This document shows positions 19,136 through 28,889 of a stretch of 64,000 nt of DNA, in pieces. Each line of letters opens with the position of its first letter. Positions within the stretch are counted from its first letter, which is position 1. The DNA comes from Rivularia sp034931125 (GTDB taxonomy: Bacteria > Cyanobacteriota > Cyanobacteriia > Cyanobacteriales > Nostocaceae): positions 1-64,000 of the forward strand of contig NZ_JAYGHM010000019.1 in assembly GCF_034931125.1 (NCBI RefSeq). Direction: 5' to 3'. Both the position numbers and the translations under genes were made by a program. The notes beneath the pieces are model-generated. The model worked only from the letters and a program-made list of their open reading frames with translations. It was not told the DNA's origin and searched no databases.

Positions 19136-20029
19136 ATGGTGGTAGATTTTGGTAAAGTTATAACCGCAATGATTACGCCGTTTAAAGAAGATGGTAGTGT
19201 TAATTATGATGTAGCAGAAAAATTAGCAGCACATCTAGCTCATAGCGGTACGGATACATTTGTAGTGTGCGGAACAACTGGTGAATCTCCTAGCCTGACT
19301 TGGGATGAAGAATACCAATTGTTTAAGGTCATATTGCAAGCTGTGTCTGGTAAAGCAAAAGTAATTGCAGGATGTGGTTCCAATTGCACGCAAGAAGCTG
19401 CTTCGGCTACGCAACAAGCAGCTAAAATAGGAGTACACGGGTCATTGCAAGTTGTACCTTATTACAATAAGCCCCCGCAAGCTGGACTTTATCGCCATTT
19501 TCAGACAATAGCTCAAGCGGCACCAGAATTACCCTTGTTGTTATACAATATCCCAGGTCGTACTGGTCAAAACCTACATCCCCAAACAGTAGCCCGCTTA
19601 GCTGAAATAGAAAATATTGTCGGCATCAAAGAATCAACTGGAAATATAGATCAAGCGAGTGAAATGCGGCGCTTGACACCACAAGAATTTCAGATTTACT
19701 CTGGTGATGATTACATGACTTTGCCGTTGTTATCTATTGGGGCAAAGGGTGTGGTAAGTGTAGCTTCTCATCTGGTAGGTTTGCAACTACAACAGATGAT
19801 TCAAGCTTTTTGTAGTGGAAAAGTCCAAGATGCTAGTAATATCCATCTCAAACTTTTTCCATTGTTCAAAGTTTTATTTGCAACTGCAAATCCCATTCCA
19901 GTTAAAACAGCTTTGCAACTTCAGGGCTGGGAAGTTGGTTCAACTCGTTTACCTTTATACGAGGCTGAATTAGACTTCACTCAAAAATTAGAAGCAGTTC
20001 TCGAAGATCTGGATTTGAATAAAGCTTAA
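19136..20029 (+). CDS. dapA: 4-hydroxy-tetrahydrodipicolinate synthase
   Basis: It condenses pyruvate with aspartate semialdehyde, the product of the upstream asd gene, as the first committed step to lysine and diaminopimelate. The TIM-barrel motifs are all present: GTTGESPSLTWDE (44-58), YNIPGRTG with catalytic Tyr137, and the Schiff-base Lys165 in GIKESTGN. 297 aa is normal. TTAGGAGC sits just upstream of the ATG. It probably shares a transcript with asd and perhaps rnj. Confidence 0.97.
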   Translation: MVVDFGKVITAMITPFKEDGSVNYDVAEKLAAHLAHSGTDTFVVCGTTGESPSLTWDEEYQLFKVILQAVSGKAKVIAGCGSNCTQEAASATQQAAKIGVHGSLQVVPYYNKPPQAGLYRHFQTIAQAAPELPLLLYNIPGRTGQNLHPQTVARLAEIENIVGIKESTGNIDQASEMRRLTPQEFQIYSGDDYMTLPLLSIGAKGVVSVASHLVGLQLQQMIQAFCSGKVQDASNIHLKLFPLFKVLFATANPIPVKTALQLQGWEVGSTRLPLYEAELDFTQKLEAVLEDLDLNKA

Positions 20030-20289
20030 ATGATGCATATACAGATGCGTCAAATATAATACATAGAGTAATTTGCAAAAGGGCTGGTTTTTCAAAAAGT
20101 ATGTGTCGGAATCCATCGGTAAGTTTTTCTGACGGTATTTAAAATCCGTTTTTTTGACAATCCAACTTGATTAAATCTTGCTAGAAGAAAGACTATGCAA
20201 GAAAAGACAGTAATAATTTGTTCTAGAAAACCTTAATTAAGCTTTTAACTGCAAAAAAAATCTAACTAACCTATTAACTAAGGAAAAAA

Positions 20290-22065
20290 ATGGCTAAAAA
20301 GGAAGTAAATTCTGCCCTTAAAATCATTCCATTGGGCGGACTGCATGAAATTGGAAAAAATACCTGCATTTTCGAGTATGAAGATGAAATGATCTTGTTA
20401 GATGCTGGTTTGGCTTTTCCCACCGAGCAAATGCACGGAGTTAATATTGTCCTACCGGACATGACTTACGTGCGGGAAAATCGTCATAAAATCAAGGGTA
20501 TGGTTGTTACCCACGGTCACGAAGACCATATTGGCGGTATTGCTTTTCACTTAAAACAGTTCGACATTCCCGTAATTCACGGACCTCGACTGGCAATGGC
20601 AATGCTAGAACGCAAATTAGAAGAAGCAGGAGTTCGCGATCGCACTGAATTAAGAAGCGTGAAACCCCGTGATAAGGTGCAGATCGGAAATAATTTTGTA
20701 GTAGAATACATCCGTAATACCCACAGTATTTGCGACAGTTTTACAGTGGCAATACATACACCATTAGGCGTAATAATTCATTCTGGAGATTTTAAAGTTG
20801 ACCATACTCCGGTAGATGGGGAACACTTCGATCTGCAAAGGCTAGCCGAATATGGTGAGAAAGGCGTACTTTGCTTGATGAGCGATTCTACCAATGCAGA
20901 AGTACCTGGTTTTACTCCTTCAGAACGTTCGGTTTATCCAAACTTAGAAAAAATTATCCTTCAAGCCGAAGGAAGACTCTTCATTACTACCTTCTCTTCT
21001 TCGCTACATCGCATCAATATGGTTTTGCAGTTGGCGCAAAAACATAAGCGCGTAGTATCCGTAGTTGGGCGCTCGATGTTGAATTTGATTGCCCACGCTC
21101 GCAATCTTGGCTATATCAAATGCGAAGATAAACTCTTTCAACCGCTGCACGTCGCTCGTAGTTTACCGGATGAAAGCGTATTAATTTTAACTACTGGTTC
21201 TCAAGGTGAGACAATGGCGGCGATGACCCGCATTGCTAGAGGAGAACACCCGCATCTCAAGATTAGGAAAGGAGATACAGTTGCCTTTTCAGCTAATCCT
21301 ATTCCCGGTAATACAATTGCGGTAGTCAACGTTATTGATAAATTAATGCAGCAGGGTGCGAATGTTATTTACGGTCGCGATAAAGGAATTCACGTTTCCG
21401 GTCACGGCTGTCAGGAAGACGAAAAATTGATGCTTGCCTTGACAAAACCTAAGTTTTTCTTACCAGTTCACGGCGAGCATCGGATGTTGGTTAAACATTC
21501 GCAGACAGCCCAAAGTATGGGTATCCCTGCCGAGAATATGGTGATTATTCAAAATGGCGACATTGTAAAATTGACCAACGATTCTATTAGTGTTGCCGGT
21601 AAAGTGCCATCTGGTTTGGAATTAGTGGATACTTCCGGTTCTGGTATGGTTAGCGATAAAGTTTTGCAAGAACGCCAGCGGATGGCCGAAGAAGGTATCG
21701 TTACTGTCGCAGCAGCAATTGATTGGAACGGTAAAATGTTAGCGAAACCAGAGATTCATTTGCGGGGTGTAGTTACCAGCATGGAAAAATCGATGCTGCA
21801 AAAGTGGGTACAGCAGAGATTTGAAGAGATACTCGCTTTACGTTGGCTAGAATTTGCAAAACCTTTTAACGGTCAAAAACCGAATGTTGACTGGGATGGT
21901 TTACAAGAATTGATAGAAAGCGATTTGGCTCGTAATTTGCGTCGAGAACTGCGATGTCAGCCTACCGTTACATTGTTGATGCAGGTTCCAGATGAAGCAC
22001 CCGCACAAGCTTCTGATGGTAGGAGACGACGTACCCGTACTGCTGCTCAGCAAGTTGCTTCATAG
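20290..22065 (+). CDS. rnj: Ribonuclease J
   Basis: A beta-CASP metallo-beta-lactamase ribonuclease with endo- and 5'-exonuclease activity in mRNA turnover. THGHEDHIGG (74-83) gives metal ligands His75, His77, Asp79 and His80. FSANPIPGN, GHGCQEDEKLML and PVHGEHRML carry the later beta-CASP/MBL motifs. The tail is basic (RRRRTRT). 591 aa fits cyanobacterial RNase J, longer than the Bacillus form. The asd-dapA-rnj order resembles the Bacillus layout, where RNase J genes can neighbour dapA. Confidence 0.95.
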   Translation: MAKKEVNSALKIIPLGGLHEIGKNTCIFEYEDEMILLDAGLAFPTEQMHGVNIVLPDMTYVRENRHKIKGMVVTHGHEDHIGGIAFHLKQFDIPVIHGPRLAMAMLERKLEEAGVRDRTELRSVKPRDKVQIGNNFVVEYIRNTHSICDSFTVAIHTPLGVIIHSGDFKVDHTPVDGEHFDLQRLAEYGEKGVLCLMSDSTNAEVPGFTPSERSVYPNLEKIILQAEGRLFITTFSSSLHRINMVLQLAQKHKRVVSVVGRSMLNLIAHARNLGYIKCEDKLFQPLHVARSLPDESVLILTTGSQGETMAAMTRIARGEHPHLKIRKGDTVAFSANPIPGNTIAVVNVIDKLMQQGANVIYGRDKGIHVSGHGCQEDEKLMLALTKPKFFLPVHGEHRMLVKHSQTAQSMGIPAENMVIIQNGDIVKLTNDSISVAGKVPSGLELVDTSGSGMVSDKVLQERQRMAEEGIVTVAAAIDWNGKMLAKPEIHLRGVVTSMEKSMLQKWVQQRFEEILALRWLEFAKPFNGQKPNVDWDGLQELIESDLARNLRRELRCQPTVTLLMQVPDEAPAQASDGRRRRTRTAAQQVAS

Positions 22066-22161
22066 ATTTGGACTGTATTTCACTGTAATTTTCTATTCCC
22101 ATAAAGGCAGTATTTTTCTGTCTTTATGCGATTTTCTACCAAAACAATAGTGAAAATATTG

Positions 22162-22208
22162 AATAGGTTGCGTTGAAAAAAGATAATCAACGCATCCTAT
22201 TTTTTTTA
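22162..22208 (+). terminator. Rho-independent terminator of rnj
   Basis: AATAGGTTGCGTTGA (22162-22176) pairs with TCAACGCATCCTATT (22187-22201), with a single mismatch and a 10-nt loop, followed by a run of T. It lies about 100 nt past the rnj stop. This is one of the clearest terminators in the window. Confidence 0.85.
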
Positions 22209-23102
22209 GTATTCCAGATAGTAGGGCTTTGTATCAGCGCTTTGTTTGCGTATTTCATGACAAATCCAGGACGACATACGCACCCTGAAAATAATCTAGA
22301 GAAATTTTGCTTTCCTTGATACTCGGTTAGTAATAAATAATAAAAGTCGTCAGAAAAAATAATTTTAAAAATAAATCTCGTTAAAGCTAGGTAAAGCCAA
22401 ATCTATTTGCCAAAATTATTTCTAAACAAAATAATTCGGGATCGATAAATAGCTAGCTTAAAACGTTGCAAAACAGGTGTATTTGAGAACTAGTAAAAAT
22501 ATCTAGATGATAAATAAAAGATATATTCCCTTGCAATACAATCGGGATACACCACAATCAGCGTCATAATTTACCCGAATAAAAACTATTCTTTTACTTT
22601 AAGAAGAGATAATCTTCAACATATTTCCGTCAATTTAGCTCAAAAAAGACCAAAATTGACCTTTAGCAGTTAAAAACATTGTCTAGCGCAATAAAACTTC
22701 ATCATGTTGACTCTTAGGTGTTATCTAAGCAGTAGCATCTTTTAACTTTCTTGCGCTAACCTTGGATAACCTTTAGCACAAAGCCTGCAATCAATTTCAC
22801 GGATAAAATTCATTTGCGTTAATTTTGGTAAATGTTACACTACAATATGTCCATAGGTAGATGACTTTACTAAAGTTTTAAGTATGTCAAGTTATAAACA
22901 AGATGGGAGTATTGCACTTCCGATTTACGAAGAATTGCGCTTAACTTGACGTAGCAAAGCATAGCTATCTTATCTATAGACTGTCGAACAAAATCGATGA
23001 CATCTTCGTCGGGTTAAAAGACTTCCCAAAAAAGTTGCTTGACCTGCAATAAATGCTCGTTAATTAAATTAAAAAACCTCAAATAAATAGAGGAACTAAA
23101 AA
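22209..23102 (+). other. 0.9-kb gene-free leader with one micro-ORF
   Basis: No standard gene. The only reading frame of note is ATG 22884 to TGA 22949, MSSYKQDGSIALPIYEEL then RLT (21 aa), followed by AT-rich DNA up to the Mo-nitrogenase C-terminal family gene. The stretch is long for a simple promoter and could carry an untranslated leader or small RNA. I see no strong hairpin. Confidence 0.35.
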
Positions 23103-23468
23103 ATGAAGGTATTCAATAATACCACAAGAAAGATATTCCTGGCAAGTTGGGTATCTATTAATCAAGAGAGCGAAACAAATTTAACTCCGCAGCAGAATCC
23201 GGGTAAGCCCCAATGGGATGTTTTGAAACCGCTGCGTCTTTGGATAAATAATATTGAAGTGCGCGATCGCCAATTTGCTCATCGGGTTTGTCAGTTAATC
23301 CCGGCTCAGTGTCCGTTTGAGCGAGACGTAAAGTTATTTGGTAGGACTTTTCACATTCCTCCAATGTGCAAGCTGAATCCGCTGTATGAAGAAGTAGTAG
23401 GTTTGCGTTTTCGTTCCTTATGTTATTTAGCTGATGAATGTGGCGAGGACATTTCGCAGTATTGTTAA
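23103..23468 (+). CDS. Mo-dependent nitrogenase C-terminal family protein
   Basis: 121 aa. The core IPAQCPFERDVKLFGRTFHI, then PPMCKLNPLYEEVVGLRFR and CYLADECGED, is the signature of the cyanobacterial family named after the Mo-nitrogenase C-terminus (Pfam PF06967). Function is unproven. The four conserved Cys in the family core suggest metal or redox binding. The family is common in diazotrophs, but no nif genes are in the window. AGGAACT lies before the ATG. Confidence 0.85.
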   Translation: MKVFNNTTRKIFLASWVSINQESETNLTPQQNPGKPQWDVLKPLRLWINNIEVRDRQFAHRVCQLIPAQCPFERDVKLFGRTFHIPPMCKLNPLYEEVVGLRFRSLCYLADECGEDISQYC

Positions 23469-23510
23469 AAAGGAAATACAGAGTACAGACAAATTTCTGC
23501 CCGCAGCAAC

Positions 23511-25229
23511 TTAATTACCCTGTATTTTTTGTTGCCACTGTTGGATTAATTTTTGAGCTTCGGCATAAGCAGCTGTATCTTCTGGAGCCAAAGTAGCGGT
23601 TGCAATTGCCGAAGAGAATTCTTGGTTCTCGGCGCGATTTTTAGCAAGCCTGATTATTTCTTGACTCCATTTATTAATAGATTCTTGAGCCATCGTGAAC
23701 CCCGGTTGGGATTGCGGTATTCGAGTAGCGACTTCAATAGCGCGATTGTAAGTAGATGCTTGTTCTGGTTTAATTAGAGCTTGAGCAGCTTGTAAAAGAG
23801 TTTTATTGCTCAAATATTGTTTGCGATCTTGTCGCCACTGTTTGATCAGTGCTTGCGCTTCTCGATAATTTGAGTCTTTTTCCTCGACCAACTGAGCAGC
23901 TGCGATCGCGCTTGCATATTCCATGTTTACAGCACGATTTTGTGCTAAATCCAAAATCGTATTGCTCCATATTCTAATATTTTTCTGAGCTTGTTGATAG
24001 CCTGCTTCACCTTTTTTAACATTTTTAGCAGATGCGATCGCACGGCTTAAATCGCTAGCTTGATTGGGATTGAGAGACATATTTTCCAATTCCAGCATTG
24101 CTTGATTGGTTTCTCGATTATTGCTTGATCGACTTTCTAATGCAAAATTACTCGGCAAAGGTTTGACGATTGTCACATCATCGCTATTATCGGATGCTTG
24201 AAATATCTGTTCAATTTTAAAATTAGATTGATTGCGTAGAAAAACTAATACAAGTAATCCAGCAACGGCTAAAGTAGCTGTACTCCACAACAGCAGCGAT
24301 TTACCAAACAGATTAGTTTTAACTTGGGGTTGAGAGCTTGGAGTTGTGTTTGCAGGAATAGGGGAATCGGTAGAAACTTTAGAAACTTCTACAAGTGAGT
24401 CAGCATTAGTATCTACTGGTTTTTCCTCCAGCTTTGGTGCTGGACGCGCAGTAAAATCTCTCGAATCTACAATATCCAGTGTTTCTGTATCGCTTTTGAC
24501 TTGCTCCGCAAATAAAGTTTGTTTTGGCGATGCAATAAAAGTGAAGGGGTTTTGAATTGGTCGCCAATGATGCTGACATAGTTCGGGGGTGCGAACGCTC
24601 AAGTAACTTTCCAAACCAGCCAAGTTATCAATCTTACCGTAACGCAAAGCTTCTAACAGCGCGGCAGTAAAAAAGCCGTGTCCTAATTCGCTGCTTTCAT
24701 GAGAAAACTGCTCTGGTTGACAAGAAAGTATGGTAGAAATTTGTAACTCTTGAGCTAATTCAATAGTTTCTTCACCGATAAAAGAATTTGCTTGGGTACC
24801 GAAAGCCCGATTAAAATCAATTAGTGATAATACTTCGAGTTCGGCGACCTGTAGAGTTTGCATTAACTGACGGATTTCGATCGCAGTTTCACTAATGCGC
24901 TGTGAATCTCCATCAACAGGTATCAAATAATCTTGTCCCTCGTAGTTGATACCATAACCGCTAAAGAAAAACCATAATTTATCTTGCGGTTGCCAAGAAC
25001 TAGCTGCTAAATCTTCGAGTAGCTGAAGGATATTATTTTTTGTCGGTAAAGTTGGTTTATCTCCCATCGGTACGGAAGAATCCGTCATTAATAGACATTG
25101 CTCTTCAGGGAAACCTGCTTGTTGAACTAAAAAATCCCTTATTGCCTCAGCATCAGCGCTCCCATAACCCAAAGGTTGAAAATACTGATATTGATTGATG
25201 CCAATAGCGATCGCCCATAGTTTTGCCAT
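23511..25229 (-). CDS. Caspase-fold (orthocaspase) protein with substituted dyad, TM-anchored
   Basis: 572 aa. An N-terminal p20-like caspase domain (1-225) begins LWAIAIGINQYQ. The usual FSGHG motif reads FSGYG (His replaced by Tyr92), and the Asp-x-Cys motif reads DFN (Cys replaced by Asn140), so proteolysis is not expected. A Pro/Thr-rich linker precedes a TM segment at 311-330, and the C-terminus has three or so copies of a helical repeat (x-Y/F-SAIA-x-A, then YxxAQxxIxxW). Inactive cyanobacterial orthocaspases with Tyr in place of His are known. A scaffold role is inference. Confidence 0.85.
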   Translation of the reverse strand: MAKLWAIAIGINQYQYFQPLGYGSADAEAIRDFLVQQAGFPEEQCLLMTDSSVPMGDKPTLPTKNNILQLLEDLAASSWQPQDKLWFFFSGYGINYEGQDYLIPVDGDSQRISETAIEIRQLMQTLQVAELEVLSLIDFNRAFGTQANSFIGEETIELAQELQISTILSCQPEQFSHESSELGHGFFTAALLEALRYGKIDNLAGLESYLSVRTPELCQHHWRPIQNPFTFIASPKQTLFAEQVKSDTETLDIVDSRDFTARPAPKLEEKPVDTNADSLVEVSKVSTDSPIPANTTPSSQPQVKTNLFGKSLLLWSTATLAVAGLLVLVFLRNQSNFKIEQIFQASDNSDDVTIVKPLPSNFALESRSSNNRETNQAMLELENMSLNPNQASDLSRAIASAKNVKKGEAGYQQAQKNIRIWSNTILDLAQNRAVNMEYASAIAAAQLVEEKDSNYREAQALIKQWRQDRKQYLSNKTLLQAAQALIKPEQASTYNRAIEVATRIPQSQPGFTMAQESINKWSQEIIRLAKNRAENQEFSSAIATATLAPEDTAAYAEAQKLIQQWQQKIQGN

Positions 25230-25478
25230 GCGCCCTTTGTAAATAATTGGATAAATATATATATATCAATACTCGTATGATGCCCATCGCAGGCTGAGTA
25301 ATCCGAGCGTAATTAATGTAACTTGCTGATGCCAAAAAACAAAGCTAACCTATGTTAATAAGTCTAAGTGATTATCATCATATTTTCAGATGAGAGGTCA
25401 TTATTATTACTTAAATCTATGAAAACACTTTTATTAATAGTGCGTTCGTTTATCGCTAATGCTAGGAGCTTATAAATA

Positions 25479-26099
25479 ATGGTTGGCAAGAATTTGTTGA
25501 AAACATTTATTCCATTAATGCCATTGATCGCAAGGAAAATCCGGATAACCAACGCTGTACTTTTGTTGAGTACGGCAGTACCAATATGGTTAGCGATTGA
25601 TGCGATCGCCCCTCAAATGGTACAAGCTTATACGAGTAGAACTGACCTGGAAATTGATCGTCTACCGGGAGACAATTACCAAAGCTTGTTGCGGAGAGCA
25701 GAAGCAGTAGCAAGGGCAGCAGCTCAACGCGGTTTCGATAAAGATATTTTAGTTACAGACGTATCAGTAATTGTTTCCGTACAAAATTATGGATCGATCG
25801 CACCTGTTTTAGAATTAAACGTTAGTCGTACCGAATGGCGTAACCGTCCCGACCCGCAACGTTGGGCAAAGTACTTTAAAGTCGCACAAACTTTACTATA
25901 TTTCGGACCAAGTGCGACAAAACCGAATAGTACAAACCCCGATACAAACCCTACCAATAATGTAGAAAATAATCCTGTTGAAGGGACTCCCACACCAGAA
26001 CCACCTGCTATTCCTAATTCTGTTGAAGGAACTTCTCCACCAGAGCTACCTGACACCGTGCCAGTTCCTACTCCGGTTGAAGTAGAGCAACCAAATTAG
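25479..26099 (+). CDS. Secreted hypothetical protein with Pro-rich tail
   Basis: 206 aa, unrecognised. A hydrophobic N-terminal signal (about 25-50, LLLSTAVPIWLAIDAIAP) is followed by a small domain with DRLPGDNYQSLLRRAEAVAR and a Trp/Arg segment, and a Pro/Thr/Glu tail from about 150. The tail holds an imperfect duplication, NPVEGTPTPEPP and NSVEGTSPPELP. It is probably periplasmic or cell-wall facing. Several upstream in-frame starts exist, and I keep ATG 25479. Confidence 0.7.
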   Translation: MVGKNLLKTFIPLMPLIARKIRITNAVLLLSTAVPIWLAIDAIAPQMVQAYTSRTDLEIDRLPGDNYQSLLRRAEAVARAAAQRGFDKDILVTDVSVIVSVQNYGSIAPVLELNVSRTEWRNRPDPQRWAKYFKVAQTLLYFGPSATKPNSTNPDTNPTNNVENNPVEGTPTPEPPAIPNSVEGTSPPELPDTVPVPTPVEVEQPN

Positions 26100-26185
26100 A
26101 ATCGCGATCGCCCTTTGAGAAAAGGGGGTTATTACCTAATTCATGCCTTAGAATAAAAAGGTTGTCAAAAACTACGGTATTTGTT

Positions 26186-26359
26186 ATGGCTGTTCCAAAG
26201 AAGAAAACATCCAAATCCAGACGAGATAAACGTAAAGCGACCTGGACACATAAAGCGACTGTTGAAGCTCAAAAAGCTCTTTCTCTTGGTAAGTCAATTT
26301 TGACTGGACGCTCTACATTTGTTTATCCATCTGAAGAAGAAGAAGAGGAGGAGGAATAA
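26186..26359 (+). CDS. rpmF: 50S ribosomal protein L32
   Basis: 57 aa starting MAVPKKKTSKSRRDKRKATW, the standard bacterial L32 beginning; in-frame codons upstream to 26162 are not part of the gene. As in cyanobacteria and plastids, the four-Cys zinc motif is absent. The C-terminus is a run of eight Glu residues, encoded by an imperfect GAA/GAG repeat prone to slippage. Confidence 0.93.
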   Translation: MAVPKKKTSKSRRDKRKATWTHKATVEAQKALSLGKSILTGRSTFVYPSEEEEEEEE

Positions 26360-26395
26360 TTTACTTTCAATTTGTAGAAAGTTGTTCGGCGTAAA

Positions 26396-26418
26396 ACTCC
26401 CGTATCTTAAACGGGAGT
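26396..26418. terminator. ACTCCCGT/ACGGGAGT hairpin after rpmF
   Basis: A perfect 8-bp stem (26396-26403 with 26411-26418) and 7-nt loop lie 37 nt after the rpmF stop. No T-run follows, so termination is only possible. A stem of this form also resembles IS200/IS605 end hairpins. Confidence 0.4.
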
Positions 26419-26606
26419 CGTACAAAAAATACTTTCGCGAGCAGGATTTTACAGATTGGTAGGGAGAAATCAGAGCGTTCTTCCTGCAAACAAACTTGCG
26501 ATCAAGGGATTTACCCCACAGAGAATAAATTGCTAGTTAGTAAAAATTAATTTAGAAGTATTCAAAAAGATATTATCTATCTACAAAAAAATTATTCCGT
26601 AAAACC

Positions 26607-27203
26607 ATGCTGGGAAAATTTTTTCAAAAGCCGACTTCCGAAGATAGCGATCGCGTTCCTCCAGGACAGCATTTAGCAAAGGGTTTTCCCGTACTTACTT
26701 ATGGTGCGACTCCTGAAGTTAGTACGGAAGAATGGGAATTTAGCGTATGGGGTTTGGTACAACCTCAAAAATGGAATTGGTCGGATTTTATGGAGCTACC
26801 CCATAACGAGTTTACAGCCGACTTCCACTGCGTAACCCGATGGTCTAAACTTGATGTCAAATGGACTGGAATTAAAGTCACAGACTTGATGAAAGTTATT
26901 CAGGTAGACTCCAAAGCGACTCATGTTATGGAGCATTGCTACGGTGGCTACACTACCAATATTGCAATAGAAGACTTTGTACGAGAAGAAAACTTTTTTG
27001 CTTTCAAACTATTTAACGAACCTTTAAGCGGGGAACATGGTGGTCCGATGCGTTTAATAGTTCCTCATCTCTACGCTTGGAAAAGTGCTAAATGGATCAA
27101 TGGTTTAGAATTTTTAGACCACGAAGAATTAGGTTTTTGGGAACGCAACGGTTATCATCGTCGCGGTGAACCCTTTAAGGAAGAACGGTATAGTGGATTT
27201 TAA
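26607..27203 (+). CDS. Sulfite-oxidase-fold molybdopterin oxidoreductase
   Basis: 198 aa. The molybdopterin-binding domain of the sulfite oxidase/YedY (MsrP) superfamily. The metal-ligating Cys is in DFHCVTRWSKLDVKWTG, and GGPMRLIVPHLYAWKSAKW is the conserved C-terminal part. There is no Tat signal, so a cytoplasmic location and short, domain-only form are likely. Its substrate is unknown. It ends two codons before an assembly gap, but the TAA is present, so the gene is complete. Confidence 0.9.
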   Translation: MLGKFFQKPTSEDSDRVPPGQHLAKGFPVLTYGATPEVSTEEWEFSVWGLVQPQKWNWSDFMELPHNEFTADFHCVTRWSKLDVKWTGIKVTDLMKVIQVDSKATHVMEHCYGGYTTNIAIEDFVREENFFAFKLFNEPLSGEHGGPMRLIVPHLYAWKSAKWINGLEFLDHEELGFWERNGYHRRGEPFKEERYSGF

Positions 27204-27205
27204 AA

Positions 27206-27465
27206 NNNNNNNNNNNNNNNNNNNNNNNNNNNNNNNNNNNNNNNNNNNNNNNNNNNNNNNNNNNNNNNNNNNNNNNNNNNNNNNNNNNNNNNNNNNNNNN
27301 NNNNNNNNNNNNNNNNNNNNNNNNNNNNNNNNNNNNNNNNNNNNNNNNNNNNNNNNNNNNNNNNNNNNNNNNNNNNNNNNNNNNNNNNNNNNNNNNNNNN
27401 NNNNNNNNNNNNNNNNNNNNNNNNNNNNNNNNNNNNNNNNNNNNNNNNNNNNNNNNNNNNNNNNN
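27206..27465. other. Assembly gap (260 N)
   Basis: A run of unknown bases between the sulfite-oxidase-fold gene and the 3' end of the aldehyde dehydrogenase gene. It may hide only spacer and repeats: TCCCCATCTCCCCATCTC just right of the gap is typical repeat DNA that breaks assemblies. The true length is not necessarily 260 bp. Confidence 0.98.
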
Positions 27466-27501
27466 ATTAATATTTCCCCTTGTCTCCCCATCTCCCCATC
27501 T

Positions 27502-28875
27502 CTATCCAAAAATTCGCCTAAGTAAGGACAATTTATTTTTATAGGGTGGATAAAGCAGTTTTACGTCTAGAAGAAAAGGTTTTTTAAGTACGCTTTTGTA
27601 GTGAGAAAAGGTGTCAAAACCGGCTTTACCGTGATAGCTGCCGATACCGCTATTTCCTATACCACCGAATGGTAAAGATGGAACGGCATAATGAATTATC
27701 GTGTGATTAATACAACCTCCACCGAAGGAAGTTTCGTTTGTTACTCGTTTTTGCAGGTTTTTATTTTGGGAAAATAAATATAACGCTAAGGGTTTTGGTT
27801 GAGAGTTAATTATATTAATGGCTTCTGTAATATCCGTAAATTCAATTACTGGTAAAATTGGGCCGAAAATTTCTGATCGCATTAATGGATCTTCCCAGGT
27901 AACGCTATCAATTACTGTCGGAGCAATATAACGTTCCTCGAAAGTTGTTTCACCACCAATAACTATTTTTCCATTTTTTAAATTTTTTAAATAATTCGCC
28001 AATCGATCAAATTGCTTGCGATCGATGATTCTGGCATAATCGGGACTTTTTGCCGGATTTTCTCCGTAAAATTCATGAAGACATTTTTTAATTTCATCTA
28101 ATAAATTATTTTTAATTTTTTTATCAACTAAAAGATAGTCTGGTGCAAGACAAGTTTGTCCAGCATTAAAAAATTTTCCCCAAGTTATGCGTCTTGCGGC
28201 AATTTTAAGATCGATATCGGTATCTACAATGCAAGGAGATTTACCACCAAGTTCTAAAGTCACAGGTGTAAGCTGTTTTGCGGCAGCTTCCATGACAATT
28301 TTACCTACAGTTGTACTACCAGTAAAAAATATATGGTCAAACTTTTCTGCTAATAACTGCTGGCAAGTTTCTACGGCTCCTTCGACTACCGCTAAATATG
28401 ATTTATCAAAGTATTTATTAAAAATTTCAGCAATGAGATGAGAAGTATGAGAAGCAATTTCTGAAGGCTTGACAATGGCACAATTACCCGCAGCTATAGC
28501 ACCGATTAAGGGTGCAATAACTAATTGAAATGGGTAGTTCCAAGCACCGATAATTAAAACTACACCTAAAGGTTCTGGATGAATTATTGCTGAAGCGGGA
28601 AAGAATTGCCAAGGAACTTGCACTTTTTTGGGCTTATGCCAATTTTTTAAATGTTTAATAGCGTATTCAGTTTCTTTGACAAATAAGACTATTTCTGCGG
28701 TAAAACTTTCTGCTAATGGCTTGTGTAAATCGGCGTTCAACGCATCAAAAATTGCGGTTTCGTTATCAATAACAGCTTGCTTAAGTGTTTTTAATTGCTG
28801 AATGCGAAAATAAATATCTTTGGTTTTACCAGTTTGAAAAAAATCGCGTTGGTTGTGAATTGTTTCAGCAAACAT
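27502..28875 (-). CDS. Aldehyde dehydrogenase (class 3 / fatty-aldehyde type)
   Basis: It oxidises aldehydes to acids with NAD(P). GAWNYPFQLVIAPL, FTGSTTVGK, LELGGKSPCIVD (catalytic Glu) and NAGQTCLAPDYLL (catalytic Cys) are in the order expected. 457 aa and the ending LSLLRRIFG fit the class 3 subfamily that includes cyanobacterial AldE-like fatty aldehyde dehydrogenases. It could scavenge fatty aldehydes from lipid turnover; that role is inferred. Confidence 0.93.
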   Translation of the reverse strand: MFAETIHNQRDFFQTGKTKDIYFRIQQLKTLKQAVIDNETAIFDALNADLHKPLAESFTAEIVLFVKETEYAIKHLKNWHKPKKVQVPWQFFPASAIIHPEPLGVVLIIGAWNYPFQLVIAPLIGAIAAGNCAIVKPSEIASHTSHLIAEIFNKYFDKSYLAVVEGAVETCQQLLAEKFDHIFFTGSTTVGKIVMEAAAKQLTPVTLELGGKSPCIVDTDIDLKIAARRITWGKFFNAGQTCLAPDYLLVDKKIKNNLLDEIKKCLHEFYGENPAKSPDYARIIDRKQFDRLANYLKNLKNGKIVIGGETTFEERYIAPTVIDSVTWEDPLMRSEIFGPILPVIEFTDITEAINIINSQPKPLALYLFSQNKNLQKRVTNETSFGGGCINHTIIHYAVPSLPFGGIGNSGIGSYHGKAGFDTFSHYKSVLKKPFLLDVKLLYPPYKNKLSLLRRIFG

Positions 28876-28889
28876 ATTAAATATTGATA

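Noticed and set aside
25787..26056. Gly/Ser/Val-rich 89-aa minus-strand frame
   Set aside because: It is the reverse of the Pro/Thr/Glu tail of the secreted protein at 25479-26099; its low complexity mirrors that tail.
27129..27525. Reading frames through the N run
   Set aside because: They exist only because unknown bases do not contain stops; no protein can be inferred.
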